Below are positions 1 to 19,640 of a stretch of DNA of 64,000 bases, piece after piece. The notes beneath the pieces were generated by a model. That model saw only the letters and a program-made list of their open reading frames with translations. It did no database searches and was not told the origin of the DNA. A program made the translations under genes and the position numbers. Every line of letters begins with the position of its first letter. Positions within the stretch are counted from its first letter, which is position 1. This DNA comes from Apoderus coryli (Eukaryota; Arthropoda; Insecta; Coleoptera; Attelabidae), in the NCBI GenBank assembly GCA_911728435.2, contig OU452199.1:2366860-2430859 (forward strand), given 5' to 3'.

Positions 1-500
1 CCAACACGCATACAACCTTACAGGCCACCAAAAGTTGAAGGAGACTGAATTGGTGTTGCCTAGAAAAATATGAAACCGGTAGACATCTTGTAGTGGAGAA
101 ATTCGAAGAAGCTATTCTAATGGATCTTCAAGGTAACCTAGAATTTAAGTGTTCAAACTGATGCTCTCAGATATTTCCAAATCACATGGCACATGACGTT
201 TTGAGAAGGTCTACCAAGCCTCTAAGATGATGCGCGCAAGGGGCTCTGTTGACAACTAACGCACTTCATTTATTCCAGTATAATTGGAACGTATTACACC
301 CATAAATCCAGGGAACAGCTTCTCCACCTGGCTTATAGTCCTAATATCAGTTTAAGCTGAATGAGCCCGTTCAAGTGGTATATTTTATGACGTTGCCAGG
401 GCTTCCGGGACCAAGAGACTATGGCATTTCACCCATTATATTTCAGAATATTTCCTACACAAGAGTGCAAGCAATGAACGAATTCAATCGTTGTACTAGG
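1..500. other. No gene seen
   Basis: AT-rich non-coding sequence. I see no convincing open frame, splice-linked exon or repeat in this stretch on either strand. Confidence 0.5.
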
Positions 501-1297
501 TATAGTCTTTCTAATCTTAATTTAAAATGATATAAAAAACAACTCGATATCCCTTTGTAATGTCAATACCGACCTCAGCCGTCCATAGGCGTACCCTTTT
601 AAGTTTTCATAACAATACATGCCCTACAATATTTTAAAAATCCTTTATGTATTAACAATTAATGTTAAATGTATAACTGTTTTGCCATTTTAAAAATATT
701 TTTAAAAACAAATATTATATTATATACTTACACTTGTCACAAAACGAAAGCAAACGTGTTCCGCTCGTGTCACTGGTATACTGCCTTATAAAAAAAAACT
801 GTCTGTATATATATAACTACATTGCAACCTAATACCGGCGGTGTCTGATACAGTGACTGCAAAAAGTTTCATCCACTTGAGGTATTATTAAAAGTTATTA
901 TCAAATTTGATACAACTTCTTTCATTTTATTAATCTAAGAAAAATTATTGAACAGATCATGGTTAAATGTTACAATGTACTGTCGGACACAAATTTTCTT
1001 GTTTAAATTCCACATTAAGTCTTCGACATACCATATAATGTCCATCCGATTATACTTAGATTAATCTGAGAAAATAACACGTTGCCAAAAATTATTTGTT
1101 TCATTCATATTATATTTATTTGCACACTCTAATCATTAACCCAACTTTTTGCAGTCACTGTAGTTATTTTTAGTACTGTCGGTATCCTTTGGCAGGCATG
1201 ATTTATTATAGGTCTTATATACCAAGGAGAAATGTATCAAAAAAATCGTTAAATTTATATATATTTATATATTTAAATTAAGATTAGAAAGACTATA
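501..1297. repeat. Region bounded by 26-bp perfect inverted repeats
   Basis: Positions 501-526 and 1272-1297 are exact reverse complements over 26 bp (core TATAGTCTTTCTAATC). They enclose about 745 bp that includes the MITE at 851-1160. The arms could be the ends of a larger non-autonomous element into which the MITE jumped, or a local inverted duplication. No target-site duplication is obvious outside the arms and no coding sequence is seen between them. Confidence 0.5.
849..1162. mobile_element. Tc1/mariner-type MITE with TA target duplication
   Basis: A 310-bp segment (851-1160) begins CAGTGACTGCAAAAAGTT and ends with its inverse, AACTTTTTGCAGTCACTG. It is flanked on both sides by TA (849-850 and 1161-1162). 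CAGTG-type termini and a TA target duplication are typical of the Tc1/mariner superfamily. The interior has no transposase frame, so this is a non-autonomous copy. Confidence 0.8.
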
Positions 1298-1462
1298 CAT
1301 GTAGCAAGGTTTTGGCAGAGCAAAAATTAAATATTCGTTTGAATTAATTAATGTGTTTTTCATATCCCTGTAGATACTAACATTGTAAAAAAAAAACCTG
1401 GAAAATAATTTTGAAATAAATCCATCGTTCGTTAATATCATTTGATTTAAGTAGGACATTAA

Positions 1463-1772
1463 TTATTTTAAAGCCGGTCCATACCAATCCACTAATGTAC
1501 AGTCTGACCACACGTAAACACCTTTCATATCCTGCGGCGCCTCCAATGCTAAATACAGTGGAGCTCTAGCACCTTCCTCAATAGTTAGTGGTCCCAAATG
1601 CTCGGTCATATCTGTATCGACATATCCTGGATGTACAGAATTTATGAACACGTTTTTACCAGTTTTCTCAAAATGTCTTTGCTGTACAATTGTCAAAGCA
1701 CTAACAGCTACCTTAGATACGACGTAAGGCGTCGACCAGCGTGATTTCGCTTCAGGATCACTTTTGGAGTCC
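1463..1772 (-). CDS. Carbonyl-reductase-like SDR, alternative last exon 4c
   Basis: The exon encodes 102 residues plus a stop and is the C-terminal half of a short-chain dehydrogenase. It has a catalytic pair YVVSK, then VHPGYVDTDM, the substrate-loop segment of the carbonyl reductase family. On the minus strand it starts after an acceptor TTTCGTTTCAG and needs two incoming bases (phase 2), which is exactly what exon 3 at 3143-3381 supplies (CG+G, Arg). No N-terminal SDR exons of its own are found between it and exon 4b, so it is best read as the third of three alternative last exons. The alternative is a pseudogene fragment of a tandem copy, but the frame is intact. It is divergent from exons 4a and 4b while keeping the motifs. 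Confidence 0.72.
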
Positions 1773-1892
1773 CTGAAACGAAATGTAAGTCCAGTTCGCA
1801 ACTCTTCATCGTCAGAATAAGGTTTATAATTATTAAAAACAAATCGAAAATAATTAACAAAAAATATATTCTTCAATAGAATCGTACAAAAT

Positions 1893-2226
1893 TCATTCTT
1901 TAACATCTAAAGTCTCGGAATCCCACTGCACTATGCTGCAGTCAAACCACAAATATTTCCCCTTCACATCCTTGTCAGCTTCAAGCACTAAATAGAGTGC
2001 AGCCCGAGCGCCATCTTCCGGCATCATAATCCCTTTATTTCCGCTCATGTCAGTGTTGATGTAACCAGGATGGTACGCATTGACTATGACGTTTCTACGG
2101 TGTGGAACCTCATCATCAAACATTCGTTGCTGGATGAAGGTTAGAGCTGTGAGACCGACTTTGGATACTTGGTATGTGGAGCCGCCCCAAATTACTTTCG
2201 CGTCTGTTTCATTCGTTTTGGCATCA
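1893..2226 (-). CDS. Carbonyl-reductase-like SDR, alternative last exon 4b
   Basis: The exon encodes 110 residues and a stop, collinear with exon 4a. The catalytic pair is YQVSK, followed by YHPGYINTDM and an acidic alanine-rich helix. The acceptor is a pyrimidine-rich tract ending ACTGCAG, and the first base completes an Arg codon with the CG left by exon 3 (phase 2). No N-terminal SDR exon lies between this exon and exon 4a, so the simplest model is that exons 1-3 splice alternatively to 4a, 4b or 4c. I see no canonical AATAAA between its stop and exon 4c, which leaves its 3' end formation uncertain. Confidence 0.72.
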
Positions 2227-2683
2227 CTGCAGTAAAGTGTAAAGGTTAGAAAATCAAGCAATCATACTCCGTATAATTCAATTGAAATAGTTTGATGTTT
2301 TCTCGCTGAGAATGCCATGGAAAACAAGCCTAAAAAGTGGTAAAAGAGGCTGTTGAAAAGAATCACACATTCTGATGTTTTCTCGTCAAGAATGCCATGA
2401 AAACTATATAAAATAAATGAAGAACATGTACAAAATAATCTAGAAGCTGTTGACAATGCCATGGAAACTATACGAAAACAATTGAAGAATATGTTGCAAT
2501 TAATCTAGAATTAACTGTCACATGAGCTTACATTACACAAAAACAGTTGAAGCACATTATTTATTATTTAATCAAATATTTAAATACAAAACACAAACAA
2601 ATTAACAAGATAAAATAAAGCACAAGAAAACATTTTTATAAAATGTACTAGTTTTGACAAAATCTATAAAATTAAAAACAAAA

Positions 2684-3829
2684 TCAAGAACTGAATAACT
2701 TCTTAGTCTTATTAATCAGAAAAGGTAAAGCATAAGTCAGGACATTTTCCTTTGGTGGTGCTTCAGAATACCAATCCACTACTTTGCAGTCATACCACAC
2801 ATATTTCCCCTTGAAGTCAGCTTCAAGCGCCAGAAACACTCCAGCTTTAGCGCCTTGATCTGGAGTTAAAACGCCATTGTGACTACTCATGTCAGTGTCA
2901 ACATATCCAGGATGAAATGCGTTGAAAGAGAGGTTCTTCTTCGAGTCACTCAAGTTTTGATGCACGAATGTTAAGGCTGTTAATCCAATTTTTGATACGC
3001 CATACGTTGAGGGTCCCCATGATTTTTGTGCTGAACTTGAGTCTTCTTTGGCGTTTCTATTATTACAGGAAACACATTTCTTGACAGTTTATTTATCCAC
3101 CTGTGAACGTAGACTAAAGATATGAATATTTTATGTACTTACCGAATGAACTTCTCCATTAATTGATTCAATTGTTCCACAGTCAAGTTAGGATCGCTAA
3201 ATTGCTTTCTCAAATCTGCCGAAGGAATTCTCGATAAATGCCCTGCAGAACTTGACACATTAACAACACGGGCATTATCTCTTAATAACGGAAACAGAGC
3301 TTCGCAAATACGTAATGTAGCAAAGTAATTAACTTTAACTGTCTCTTCGGCTTGTACAGCATACGACTCAGTTGCGGCCCTCTATAATCAATGTTCAATT
3401 ATTTACCAGTTGTCAACATTTATATTCAATTCAACATACTTTAAAGGCTATAGCAGCGTTGTTAACCAGAACATCGATGCCACCGTGTTGTTCTTGCAAA
3501 TAATCTCTAAATTTGTTGACGCTATTTTCATCTGTGATGTCCAATTGATGAAAGAGTGGATTAAAACCTAGTTGCTTAAGTTTCTGCACGGATGCTTGCC
3601 CTCTTTCTATATCTCGAGCTGTTAGATATACGTCTCCATCGTATTTCTCGCATAGGCCTTTTACAATTGCGTATCCGATACCTTTGTTACTACCGGTAAC
3701 CTAACATTTCATTTATTTAATTTAGTTAACTAATAAAAGCATTGTCTTTATAAAGACAATGCTAAAACTTTTCTATATTAGCTTTTTATGGTAATTTATA
3801 CTCACCACAGCTACTTTTCGCAGAGACAT
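2684..3829 (-). CDS. Carbonyl-reductase-like short-chain dehydrogenase, exons 1-3 + 4a
   Basis: Coding exons on the minus strand are 3806-3829, 3440-3700, 3143-3381 and 2684-3056, giving 298 residues. All introns are GT-AG with matching phases. Members of this family reduce carbonyl compounds with NADPH in the cytosol. Visible motifs are TGSNKGIG (residues 10-17, cofactor binding), NNAA (88-91), the active-site serine in VVNVSSSAGH (exon 3) and YGVSK (exon 4a). HPGYVDTDM follows, as in CBR1-type enzymes. The start ATG lies 24 nt before the first donor. At 298 aa it is somewhat longer than the roughly 277 aa usual for CBR1, through a basic C-terminal tail ending KKLFSS. Downstream on the same strand lie two more last exons in the same splice phase. 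A divergent aminopeptidase gene starts 1.3 kb away. The substrate is unknown. Confidence 0.88.
3738..3763. repeat. 26-bp perfect palindrome in SDR intron 1
   Basis: AGCATTGTCTTTA is followed immediately by its exact reverse complement, with no loop. It sits in the 105-nt first intron of the reductase gene. A related inverted core (ATTGTCTTTATA...) recurs near 17092-17120. Confidence 0.75.
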
Positions 3830-5113
3830 CTCACAATATACAAAAATCAAAAATATGAGCCCAAATTTCCAAATAAATGTCAATTGTCAATACCAATCAC
3901 ATGAAAAAGCTTAATACCTATGGTGGGTTCACACCTGTCAGTTTCATTGACGCAGTTTCACCATTGATATCCTAACAAAATTAGAGGTCAGTGAGTTTGA
4001 CTGATTCAGTGATACTGAACAAATAATGAACGTGGGAGCACATTTTCATTTAAAATGATCGGTATATTCATATTTTCAGTTAAAGTGTACACTAGTTCGA
4101 CTTTTCTTCATTTTTAGCTGCCAATTAACGATTAATGAATACAAACTAAAGTGTGAGAACGTATTCTTTTCGTGATTAATTCAATTAATAATAATATAGG
4201 TATTCTCGGGTTTGGAGGTTAAACGATTAATTTTAGTTTATACATCGTTAATCAAATCGGTCAATGGCGTGATCCCCGATAAAGATCTCCGGAGCAACTG
4301 AATTATGTATTCAGCAAAAGCAAAATATTGAAACGTGTTAACAAATCCGTCGTTTTTCGTCAGGTGAGAACCGGCCTTTAACACTTGCGCTTTTTTGAGC
4401 TCAAATCAGTGCCAATAGTCTTTGTTTTTCTTTCACAGAATAAAGTGAAGTGAGTAATTAATTATTTATTTGAATCAGGATTAGGTCGTTATAAGAAATA
4501 GAAATAATGTTGCTAAGTAAAAAAACTGTGAAATAAGATCATACTTTGAGATCATTCTACACGAAAAACGATTCCTCAGTATTTTTCAAAGACATCTCTG
4601 GTATATTTACCATAAAAAGCAGTTTGAGTTAGGTATAATATTCAAGCAGTCGCTGTAGACAATAAAGAAAGAAGAAAATTGTAGGTTATATTTTATATTA
4701 TCTATCTTTCAAAGTTCAATGACAAGCTAAATTAAATATAAAATCAGAATCTGTTTCTAAAGTTAAACAGATTTTAAATAGTTTGATTAATTATTTATCA
4801 GGATCAAAGTGGGATTTTAAATACTACTATAATTGAAATGATCAATTAATTATCGTTAAATTACCACCATACGACTGATTAGACTTATAAGTATTTGGGT
4901 AAGAATATATTTTTATAAAAATGTTATATTTAAATAAACAAATACTTAGTGTGTTTACCATTATTTAGATAGTAGAAAGATAAAGAATTAAGGCAATTTT
5001 AATTGTTATTGAAGGTACGAAAACAGAACTTTATGTAGCAGGTTAAGATGGTCACTGTTGGTAAAACTTTTATAATCCAACATTCTACGATTACAATGAT
5101 TTTCTCGTTTTAG
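3830..5113. promoter_or_regulatory. Divergent intergenic region, reductase and aminopeptidase promoters
   Basis: About 1.3 kb of AT-rich DNA separates the start codons of two genes read in opposite directions, so it should hold both promoters. TTCTCGTTTTAG at 5102-5113 looks like a splice acceptor just before the aminopeptidase ATG, which suggests a 5'-UTR intron whose donor lies upstream (a GTGAGT-like site is near 4450). No clear TATA box can be assigned. Confidence 0.4.
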
Positions 5114-5128
5114 TTTAGACCGTTGACA

Positions 5129-13396
<8,268 letters not shown>

Positions 13397-14406
13397 AAAT
13401 AATGAATTATAATTACCAATAAGCAGTATAATTTTATTTTTGCTATTAAATGACTTAAAATACTACTTATATAATTTAAATTGACATTTAATGTTGTTGT
13501 CTGTGTGTTCATTTTGATTGAATTAACTAATAGTTTTCTAATTTTGCCTGCAAATCATTTAAGTAGGCACATTAAAAAATATGAGACCTTAACACAGTGT
13601 TTTCTTTCAATACAACACGTTTTATGACAGGAGACCTAAGGGAGATGTAATCAGTTAAGATTGCTTTGACTATATTTCGGTTGAAAGTAAGTTCAATACG
13701 ATAACAAATAAACCAAATTCCGAAAGGCCAAAATATAAAACTCATATAGACACATGTAAACACGTATCATCTACATGTACATAGTAATGCATATCCCATA
13801 CCATGCAGAGGCCGAACAAACTCAATGTATAGGTAAAACCAGTCGTATAAATAGACATAAAAATAGTGTGAACACAAAACGCTAGCAGGAGACCATTTTA
13901 TCCTTCTGCCAGCATCTCCCAAATATTTGGGTATCAGCAATGCTCGGACGGTGGTCTCCAAGCGTTCTGCCGTCGATGCGAATGCCAAATAATGAAAAAT
14001 TAAAAGGATTTCATAAATAATATACTTATTTAATAATTTAAACTTCCTCCGGTTCGTAGGTATATGTTGGAGCTCATTCCATATCGGATCAATGAGTTTC
14101 TATGGATCAAATCTAGAGCATATTAAACCATAGAATAAGTAAGCTTCGTAGCTTTCTTATTCTATGGTATACCCATTGTCATTCAGATCGTTTATTTATA
14201 AACAAATCATGAAATTATCAACATTTCCCATCGATCCAATAGGTATAAGATAGACCTATATACAACCATGACGGATATTCTGAATGCAAAACACGCAAGC
14301 GCTGGTTTTTATTTTAAATATACACGAGTGATTGTAACGAACATTCATCTGTATGCATTTAGTGTCGTTTTCTAAAGCAAATTAAAGTGAAAAAAGTAAT
14401 ATAAAA
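13397..14406. other. Intergenic region, aminopeptidase to Ig gene
   Basis: Aminopeptidase 3' UTR followed by about 900 bp of AT-rich DNA with no supported gene. It contains the hairpin at 14127-14168 and presumably the promoter of the Ig-domain gene. Confidence 0.45.
14127..14168. repeat. Short near-perfect hairpin, 4-nt loop
   Basis: ACCATAGAATAAG pairs with CTTATTCTATGGT; inside a T-T mismatch, AAGCT pairs with AGCTT around a TCGT loop. It lies about 240 bp upstream of the Ig-gene start codon. Confidence 0.75.
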
Positions 14407-16481
14407 ATGATAGTTCGTACATTTTATTTCATAATATCATGGATTTATGTTCTTGGTAAGAAAATAAAGCACATAGTCAGCTAAATTAACAACAAATTTG
14501 GACAGTACGAGCAGAAGCCGATACCAAATTTCCATATTATAAAATACAGTTTAGCCAAAGACCTTAATAACACACACTGTGTTATTAAGGTCTTTGAGTT
14601 TAGCATATTTTTGAACCGTGTTCTAAATTTACAAAAAATCTTCATTAATTTAGAGAAATGTTTTATAAATAGGTGCAAAACTAATCAATGTGTGCCTCTA
14701 CTAATATTGAAACAATTCAAGCATTATTAATGCACGTTAATTTTATACACTCCATTTATCAAAGCTCTATTTTGTACTTAAATGAAGGAATGGGGAAGTC
14801 GGTAAACTAAACTAATGATTTATGTTGGTTAATTTAGTCCATTACAATTTTGAAACCATGTTTTTATAATAATATTGCTAGTTTCTTTAATATTATAACA
14901 TGGGCATCAAACCACGGCAACTATTATTTCGCATCCTAACTATTCTTCCTCGATGGAAACCAAGCCTCTCGTAGATTGAAGTGTCAAATAAATAGAGATG
15001 TGATTTACAAATCAATATATATTTGCTTGTTCCACCCAGAACAATTTCGGAATTGGTATTTTATGTTTCGCTGTGTTATCTCTTTATACATTTTTGATAA
15101 CCTTTTCTCAATGATTTTGTCTAGAATTTTTTTATATACAAATGACTGAAAATAGCACGATTCCTTAATCATTGTTTATAAAAATCCTCATTATACAAAT
15201 GCGTTCATGTAGTACCAAAATTCTTGACAAAAATTTTCACAATTTTCTAAACAATACGGAACTCACTAAACAATAACTTAATTTAGTTTAGATTTACAAT
15301 ACCGTAAAATGATTCCAGATGTCCATATTATTATAGTAGTGCCCATCCCTAACTGTCATATCAACGTCAACGTCATTTCATTAGAAGTTGTTGTAAATTC
15401 AAATTGAATTGTTTTGAGTCCAACAAGCAAAATTATACTGGAATAATTGTGCAACAATAAAAATATTCTTGGATCCGTTACCTTTTGATACTAACTAAGT
15501 TTTTATATATTTTCATAGCAATTTGTCATGTATACGCAATACAGATAAACTACATACAAGTCCCAAGTGCCGTAGTAAACAATTCTGGACGCCTTGCTGT
15601 TCTTGATTGTAACTATTCAATACGGCCGGATGATACTAATTTAATGGTAAAATGGTACTTAAATGAAGAATTAGTGTACCAGTGGGTTCCATCTCAGAAA
15701 CCGCAGAGTTTTGGTTTACTAGAAGTAAGATTCCTGCCTAAAAAGTGTTGCAAATTTATACCTAATAAGTTGAGTTTTGTAGGGCCGGGTAGATCTTCAA
15801 TTCAAGGCAACTGATGATCCAAAAAGCGTGTACAGAGCGTTGAGAATTATAAACCCTACTACAGATATTGCTGGGGAATACAAGTGTTTTGTTACCACGG
15901 ATTCTGATGAGGATTACACTACAAAGTATATGACAGTTTTTGGTAAGTTTGAATTCCAATACAGTTGTTGGAGCAGCTTAACTATATCAAGTAGTAATTA
16001 TTATTATTATTTTTAGAGACCGAAAAATCCCTGACAATCTTAAAAAGTAAAATTATTAACAATACTGTAAATTTCACTTGTATTGCTGCGGAGGTGTATC
16101 CGGCACCGAAACTTACATTATATAAAGATGTTTCTAACCACAAGTAAGTTTAATAGTTTATGTAAAACACTTGTAAGAACAATAACGTTTAACAGAAGAC
16201 GTCTTCAAACATCAGATTGGAATACCAAAAAACACCACAATGGTCGGTATTCAGTTTTTGTTATTTCTTCAGTAACTGTGACAACTCTAAATCCCGGCAC
16301 TCTAATTCACTGTGAATTGAGGATTCCAGGCACTGAATACGTGAAAATTAAAAGTCTTCTGTACTATCCGGATAGTAAGTTTTATTTATTTACATATAAG
16401 TAGGTAAGTACTTCGTCAAATTTATTGTTAACATTTTGTATCTCTCTTTATTGATAGCAGCTGACAAGGATTATAACAAAG
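14407..16481 (+). CDS. Two-Ig-domain secreted or membrane protein, 3' end uncertain
   Basis: Exons with consistent phases are 14407-14455, 15519-15724, 15783-15942, 16017-16143, 16196-16374 and about 16461-16481, at least 247 residues. The product starts with a hydrophobic signal peptide (MIVRTFYFIISWIYVL, cleavage near CHVYA). Ig domain 1 has LDCNY, a tryptophan in VKWYLN and the GEYKCFV cysteine. Domain 2 has FTCIAAEVYPAP, HNGRY and a second cysteine in IHCEL. The order resembles insect cell-surface proteins of the beaten-path or related IgSF group, which act in cell recognition; the exact family is not proven. The last mini-exon may splice onward, or read through its donor to a stop at 16523-16525. 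No transmembrane exon was found. Exon 1 is separated from exon 2 by a 1.06-kb intron with a hairpin. Confidence 0.75.
14556..14596. repeat. Perfect 19-bp inverted repeat with 3-nt loop
   Basis: CAAAGACCTTAATAACACA, then CAC, then the exact reverse complement of the first 19 bases. It lies in intron 1 of the Ig-domain gene. Confidence 0.85.
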
Positions 16482-16639
16482 GTAGGTACACAATAATATA
16501 CAGAGTGGTTTATTTATACCTATAACGTTCAGTATGTCACCGATTCATGGTCTATCATTGAAATTTAACGATAACCAAAACTTTCCTTGAACATTTTCGT
16601 AATTATATACATTATATTAAAAATATTAATTCATATGTC

Positions 16640-17030
16640 ATGATATATCGATACATTTCTTGCATCTCTCTTGACATTTGAGCATCCGCGTCAATTGAAT
16701 GTATCCGTTTGGTAGGCCATTTTCTTTACAATAACATTTGTCACGTCAAATACCAGTATTTTATATTTTTTATACATTTCGTACAATTCTTTGGCTATTT
16801 GGCATAATATATCAAAATGTATATGCATACGTACGATAACCGTAAATTGATATCATGACACTGTATAGTTAATTAAATATCTGCTAAAAAAAATTTAATA
16901 AACAATAATAAAAGAAAGTTCCAAGCCCAGAATTGAACTCGGAACCTTACGATTACAAATACTTACCATTATCACATTTACCAACGGGTATACTACTTTT
17001 TATTAACTTGCTGTTAAATGCAGACGCCGG
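16640..17030 (-). mobile_element. tRNA-derived SINE, uninterrupted copy
   Basis: It is collinear with the split copy at 7815-9225 from the TATCGATACATTTCTTGCAT end (left) to the shared AATGCAGACGC (right). On the minus strand an A-box-like TAGTATACCCGTTGGT is followed about 35 nt later by a B-box-like CCGAGTTCAATTC, as in tRNA-derived SINEs. The left-end motif alone is also found at about 43516-43545, next to a LINE tail. Confidence 0.68.
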
Positions 17031-17064
17031 TGTCTCTCGTTTCTTCACTCTCCCGTTCACGAGG

Positions 17065-17198
17065 TTCTGGAAAACTGGATAGTAGCATAATTGTCTTTAT
17101 AAACATATAAAAGACAATGGGAGCATAATAAAGATCATTGAGACAATGCCATGCCTGGTTGGCTTCTCTCGACTAATCTATTCCTCGGTTTTCCAGAA
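17065..17198. repeat. Small element with 11-bp inverted ends
   Basis: TTCTGGAAAAC at 17065 is matched by GTTTTCCAGAA ending at 17198. Inside is an imperfect inverted repeat around ATTGTCTTTATA (17092-17120). It is possibly a miniature inverted-repeat element. There is no clear target duplication. Confidence 0.35.
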
Positions 17199-17432
17199 TT
17201 GACCACCTGAAAGCATGTCTGTATCGGTTGTATTTTGTTTAAATTGCCTAATTAGAATTAGAATTTTTCCTACCTTTACAGGTCTGCAGGATACAGGAAA
17301 TAAAATGTTTGTGAATTTATGTTTAATCTATCACTTAATTATGTACATGATTTTAAATTATTAAACAAGTAATCAATTAATATATTTTTTTTATTACTTC
17401 CTGGGTTTTTAAGACATCTATATCTATGCTTC

Positions 17433-17550
17433 AAGAATTTTTTTAATCTTTCAAATTCCAATTTCGTAGGGTCACATTGTTCAAGTAAAATGATAGGTTA
17501 GAAGAATGTGACAATACGAAATTTGAATTTGAAAAATTAAAAAAATTCTT
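17433..17550. repeat. Long hairpin: 50-bp arms, 18-nt loop
   Basis: 17433-17482 and 17501-17550 are inverted copies differing at about five of 50 positions. Either strand would fold into a 118-nt stem-loop of pre-miRNA-like size. It is AT-rich with no coding content. It could be a hairpin MITE or an expressed small-RNA precursor. Confidence 0.75.
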
Positions 17551-17575
17551 ATATGTCATTGGTCTGGCCTAATAT

Positions 17576-19640
17576 ATTTATTTATTTATTTATTTAAGAT
17601 ACACTGCCCAGACAGATAAATAATCCAATTAAAGGGCAGGAAAAATTACAGTAAATTCTTAATATCTAACACTAAATTTATATTCTAAGAAATATATTTT
17701 TTATACAAGACAAAGTTGAATTAAAAATATCAATTTGCTCGGACACAGAGTTACAAGTATGGCACATAAAATATAAAGGGGCACGCAACAACAAATTAGT
17801 ACGCGGGGCGGGAAAGTAAAATACGATTCCGTTATTACGTGTACGTAGATTTGGGACACAAAAAGGAATCTGGCTTAAAAACTCTGGACAGTCAAGAAGT
17901 CCATTAATAATCTTAAAGAGCAACACTAGAGCGGAATATTCTCTACGAGTATTTAATGATACTAGATTAAAACGGTTTAGCAGTATATCATGAGGAAACC
18001 CAATGGATGGATAAACCCCATCAACCCGAAACCACAGCAACTTGGCAAAACGACGCTGGATGCGTTCAATATTATTCATATGTATGGCATACATAGGATT
18101 CCATACTACAGATGCATATTCCAGTTTAGATCTGACAAATGCGTTGAAAAGAACAATGATAGTTTGAGGTGTCACAAACTCTTTCGAATTGCGCACAATA
18201 AAACCCAGAGATCTATAGGATGTTGAAACTATATTATTGTATTAGTAAAGCTCAGTTTACCATCAAACCAAACACCTAAATCTTTAAACTCATCACAAGT
18301 TGTTAATGGACTATTATTTATACAATATGAAAATTTGACAGGGTTTATTTTCCGTGTATAGGAAACACTAAAACATTTATCAATATTCAGATAAAGATTA
18401 TTACGGACACACCACTCATATACAACATTTAAATCGTCCTGAAGATAAGAACAATCTTCAGTACTATTAATGACAGAATATACTTTGAAGTCGTCAGCAT
18501 ATAATAACGAAACTATTTGTCAAGCCACTAGAAATATCATCGATAAAACACAGGAACAACAATGGTCCAAGGACAGAGCCCTGGGGAACACCAGATGACA
18601 CTTTAAAATTTGCGGAACGAAATCCTCGACTTTCCACATACTGAAATCTATCCTTCAGATACGACTTCAAAAGCAGCAGTAAATTATAAGATAGTCCATA
18701 ACGACACAGTTTACGCAGTAGAATACCATGCTCAAGTCTATCAAAGGCTTTAGAAAAATCAGTGTAGATTACATCTACCTGACTCCCGTTATCAAGTCGC
18801 TCAGTTAAAAACTGTGTTAAAACCAATAAATTAGTTGACGTAGAACGACCGGGAAAAAAGCCATGTTGTACCGATGAAATCTGACGCCTAACATGGCTCA
18901 TAATAATATCATGGAGCACAAATTCAAAAACTTTAGAAAAACACGACTGTATGGAAATTGGTCTATAATTTGAAATATCCTGTTTATCTGCCTTCTTATG
19001 AACCGGCGTTACTCTAGAAGATTTCCAATCAGAGGGGAAACTACACGATCGCAAAGAAACGTTGAATATTGTACACAATGGTTTAGCAAACACAGTGGCA
19101 CAATCCCTAATTACAAAAGATGGTATACCATCAGGACCCGATGTAAATTTAGCTTTTAACCTTCTCAAAGCTCCATAGACTTCCGTCTCAGTAATCACAC
19201 GATCCGGTAAATGAGACACATTCACAACATCAAACAATCCCTGATCAATATCAAATGCCTGAGATGCAACGTATGATGTGTTGAAAAATTCCGCAAATTT
19301 ATTGACAAGTTCCTGCGGATCATCAATATTATTACCATTGTAAGTCATACTACCAGGCAATCGCCCAGATTTGCTTCTGGAGTTGACAAAAGATCAAAAC
19401 TTGTTAGGATCACTACTCAATCTACGCTCAGCATCACGCAAGGACACCCTGTAAGAGGAACTCACCTCAGTTTTTATATTGTGACGCAGAACTCTAAAAT
19501 CGTTGACAAATTGAGGATCCCCGGATGTTTTATATTTTTTCCATAGTTTAGACTTCAATTTGATGCTGCGAACAATATCACCCGAAAACCATGGAGGATA
19601 CTTAGAAATTTTTGCATATGCAATATTTGCATATATGCAA
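17576..19640 (-). mobile_element. Non-LTR retrotransposon, decayed RT (family D)
   Basis: Minus-strand frames 18494-19360 and 17678-18196 cover much of a reverse transcriptase. The pre-RT linker reads SGRLPGSMTYNG, followed by TSGPDGIPSFVI, NYRPISIQS, QHGFFPGRSTSTNL, VIYTDFSKAFDRL and GVPQGSVLGPLLF. After a disrupted stretch (18197-18493) come RSKLEYASVVWNP and the C-terminal domain. Upstream on the minus strand the frame continues to about 19620 (IVRSIKLKSKLWKKY), with an in-frame TGA where tryptophan is expected in KFWSFVNS (near 19395). The 3' end is the TTTATTTATTTATT run near 17576. The endonuclease is missing. Confidence 0.87.

Noticed and set aside
13572..13988. Minus-strand frames after the aminopeptidase gene
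   Set aside because: Short, unrelated frames with no motif; probably chance.
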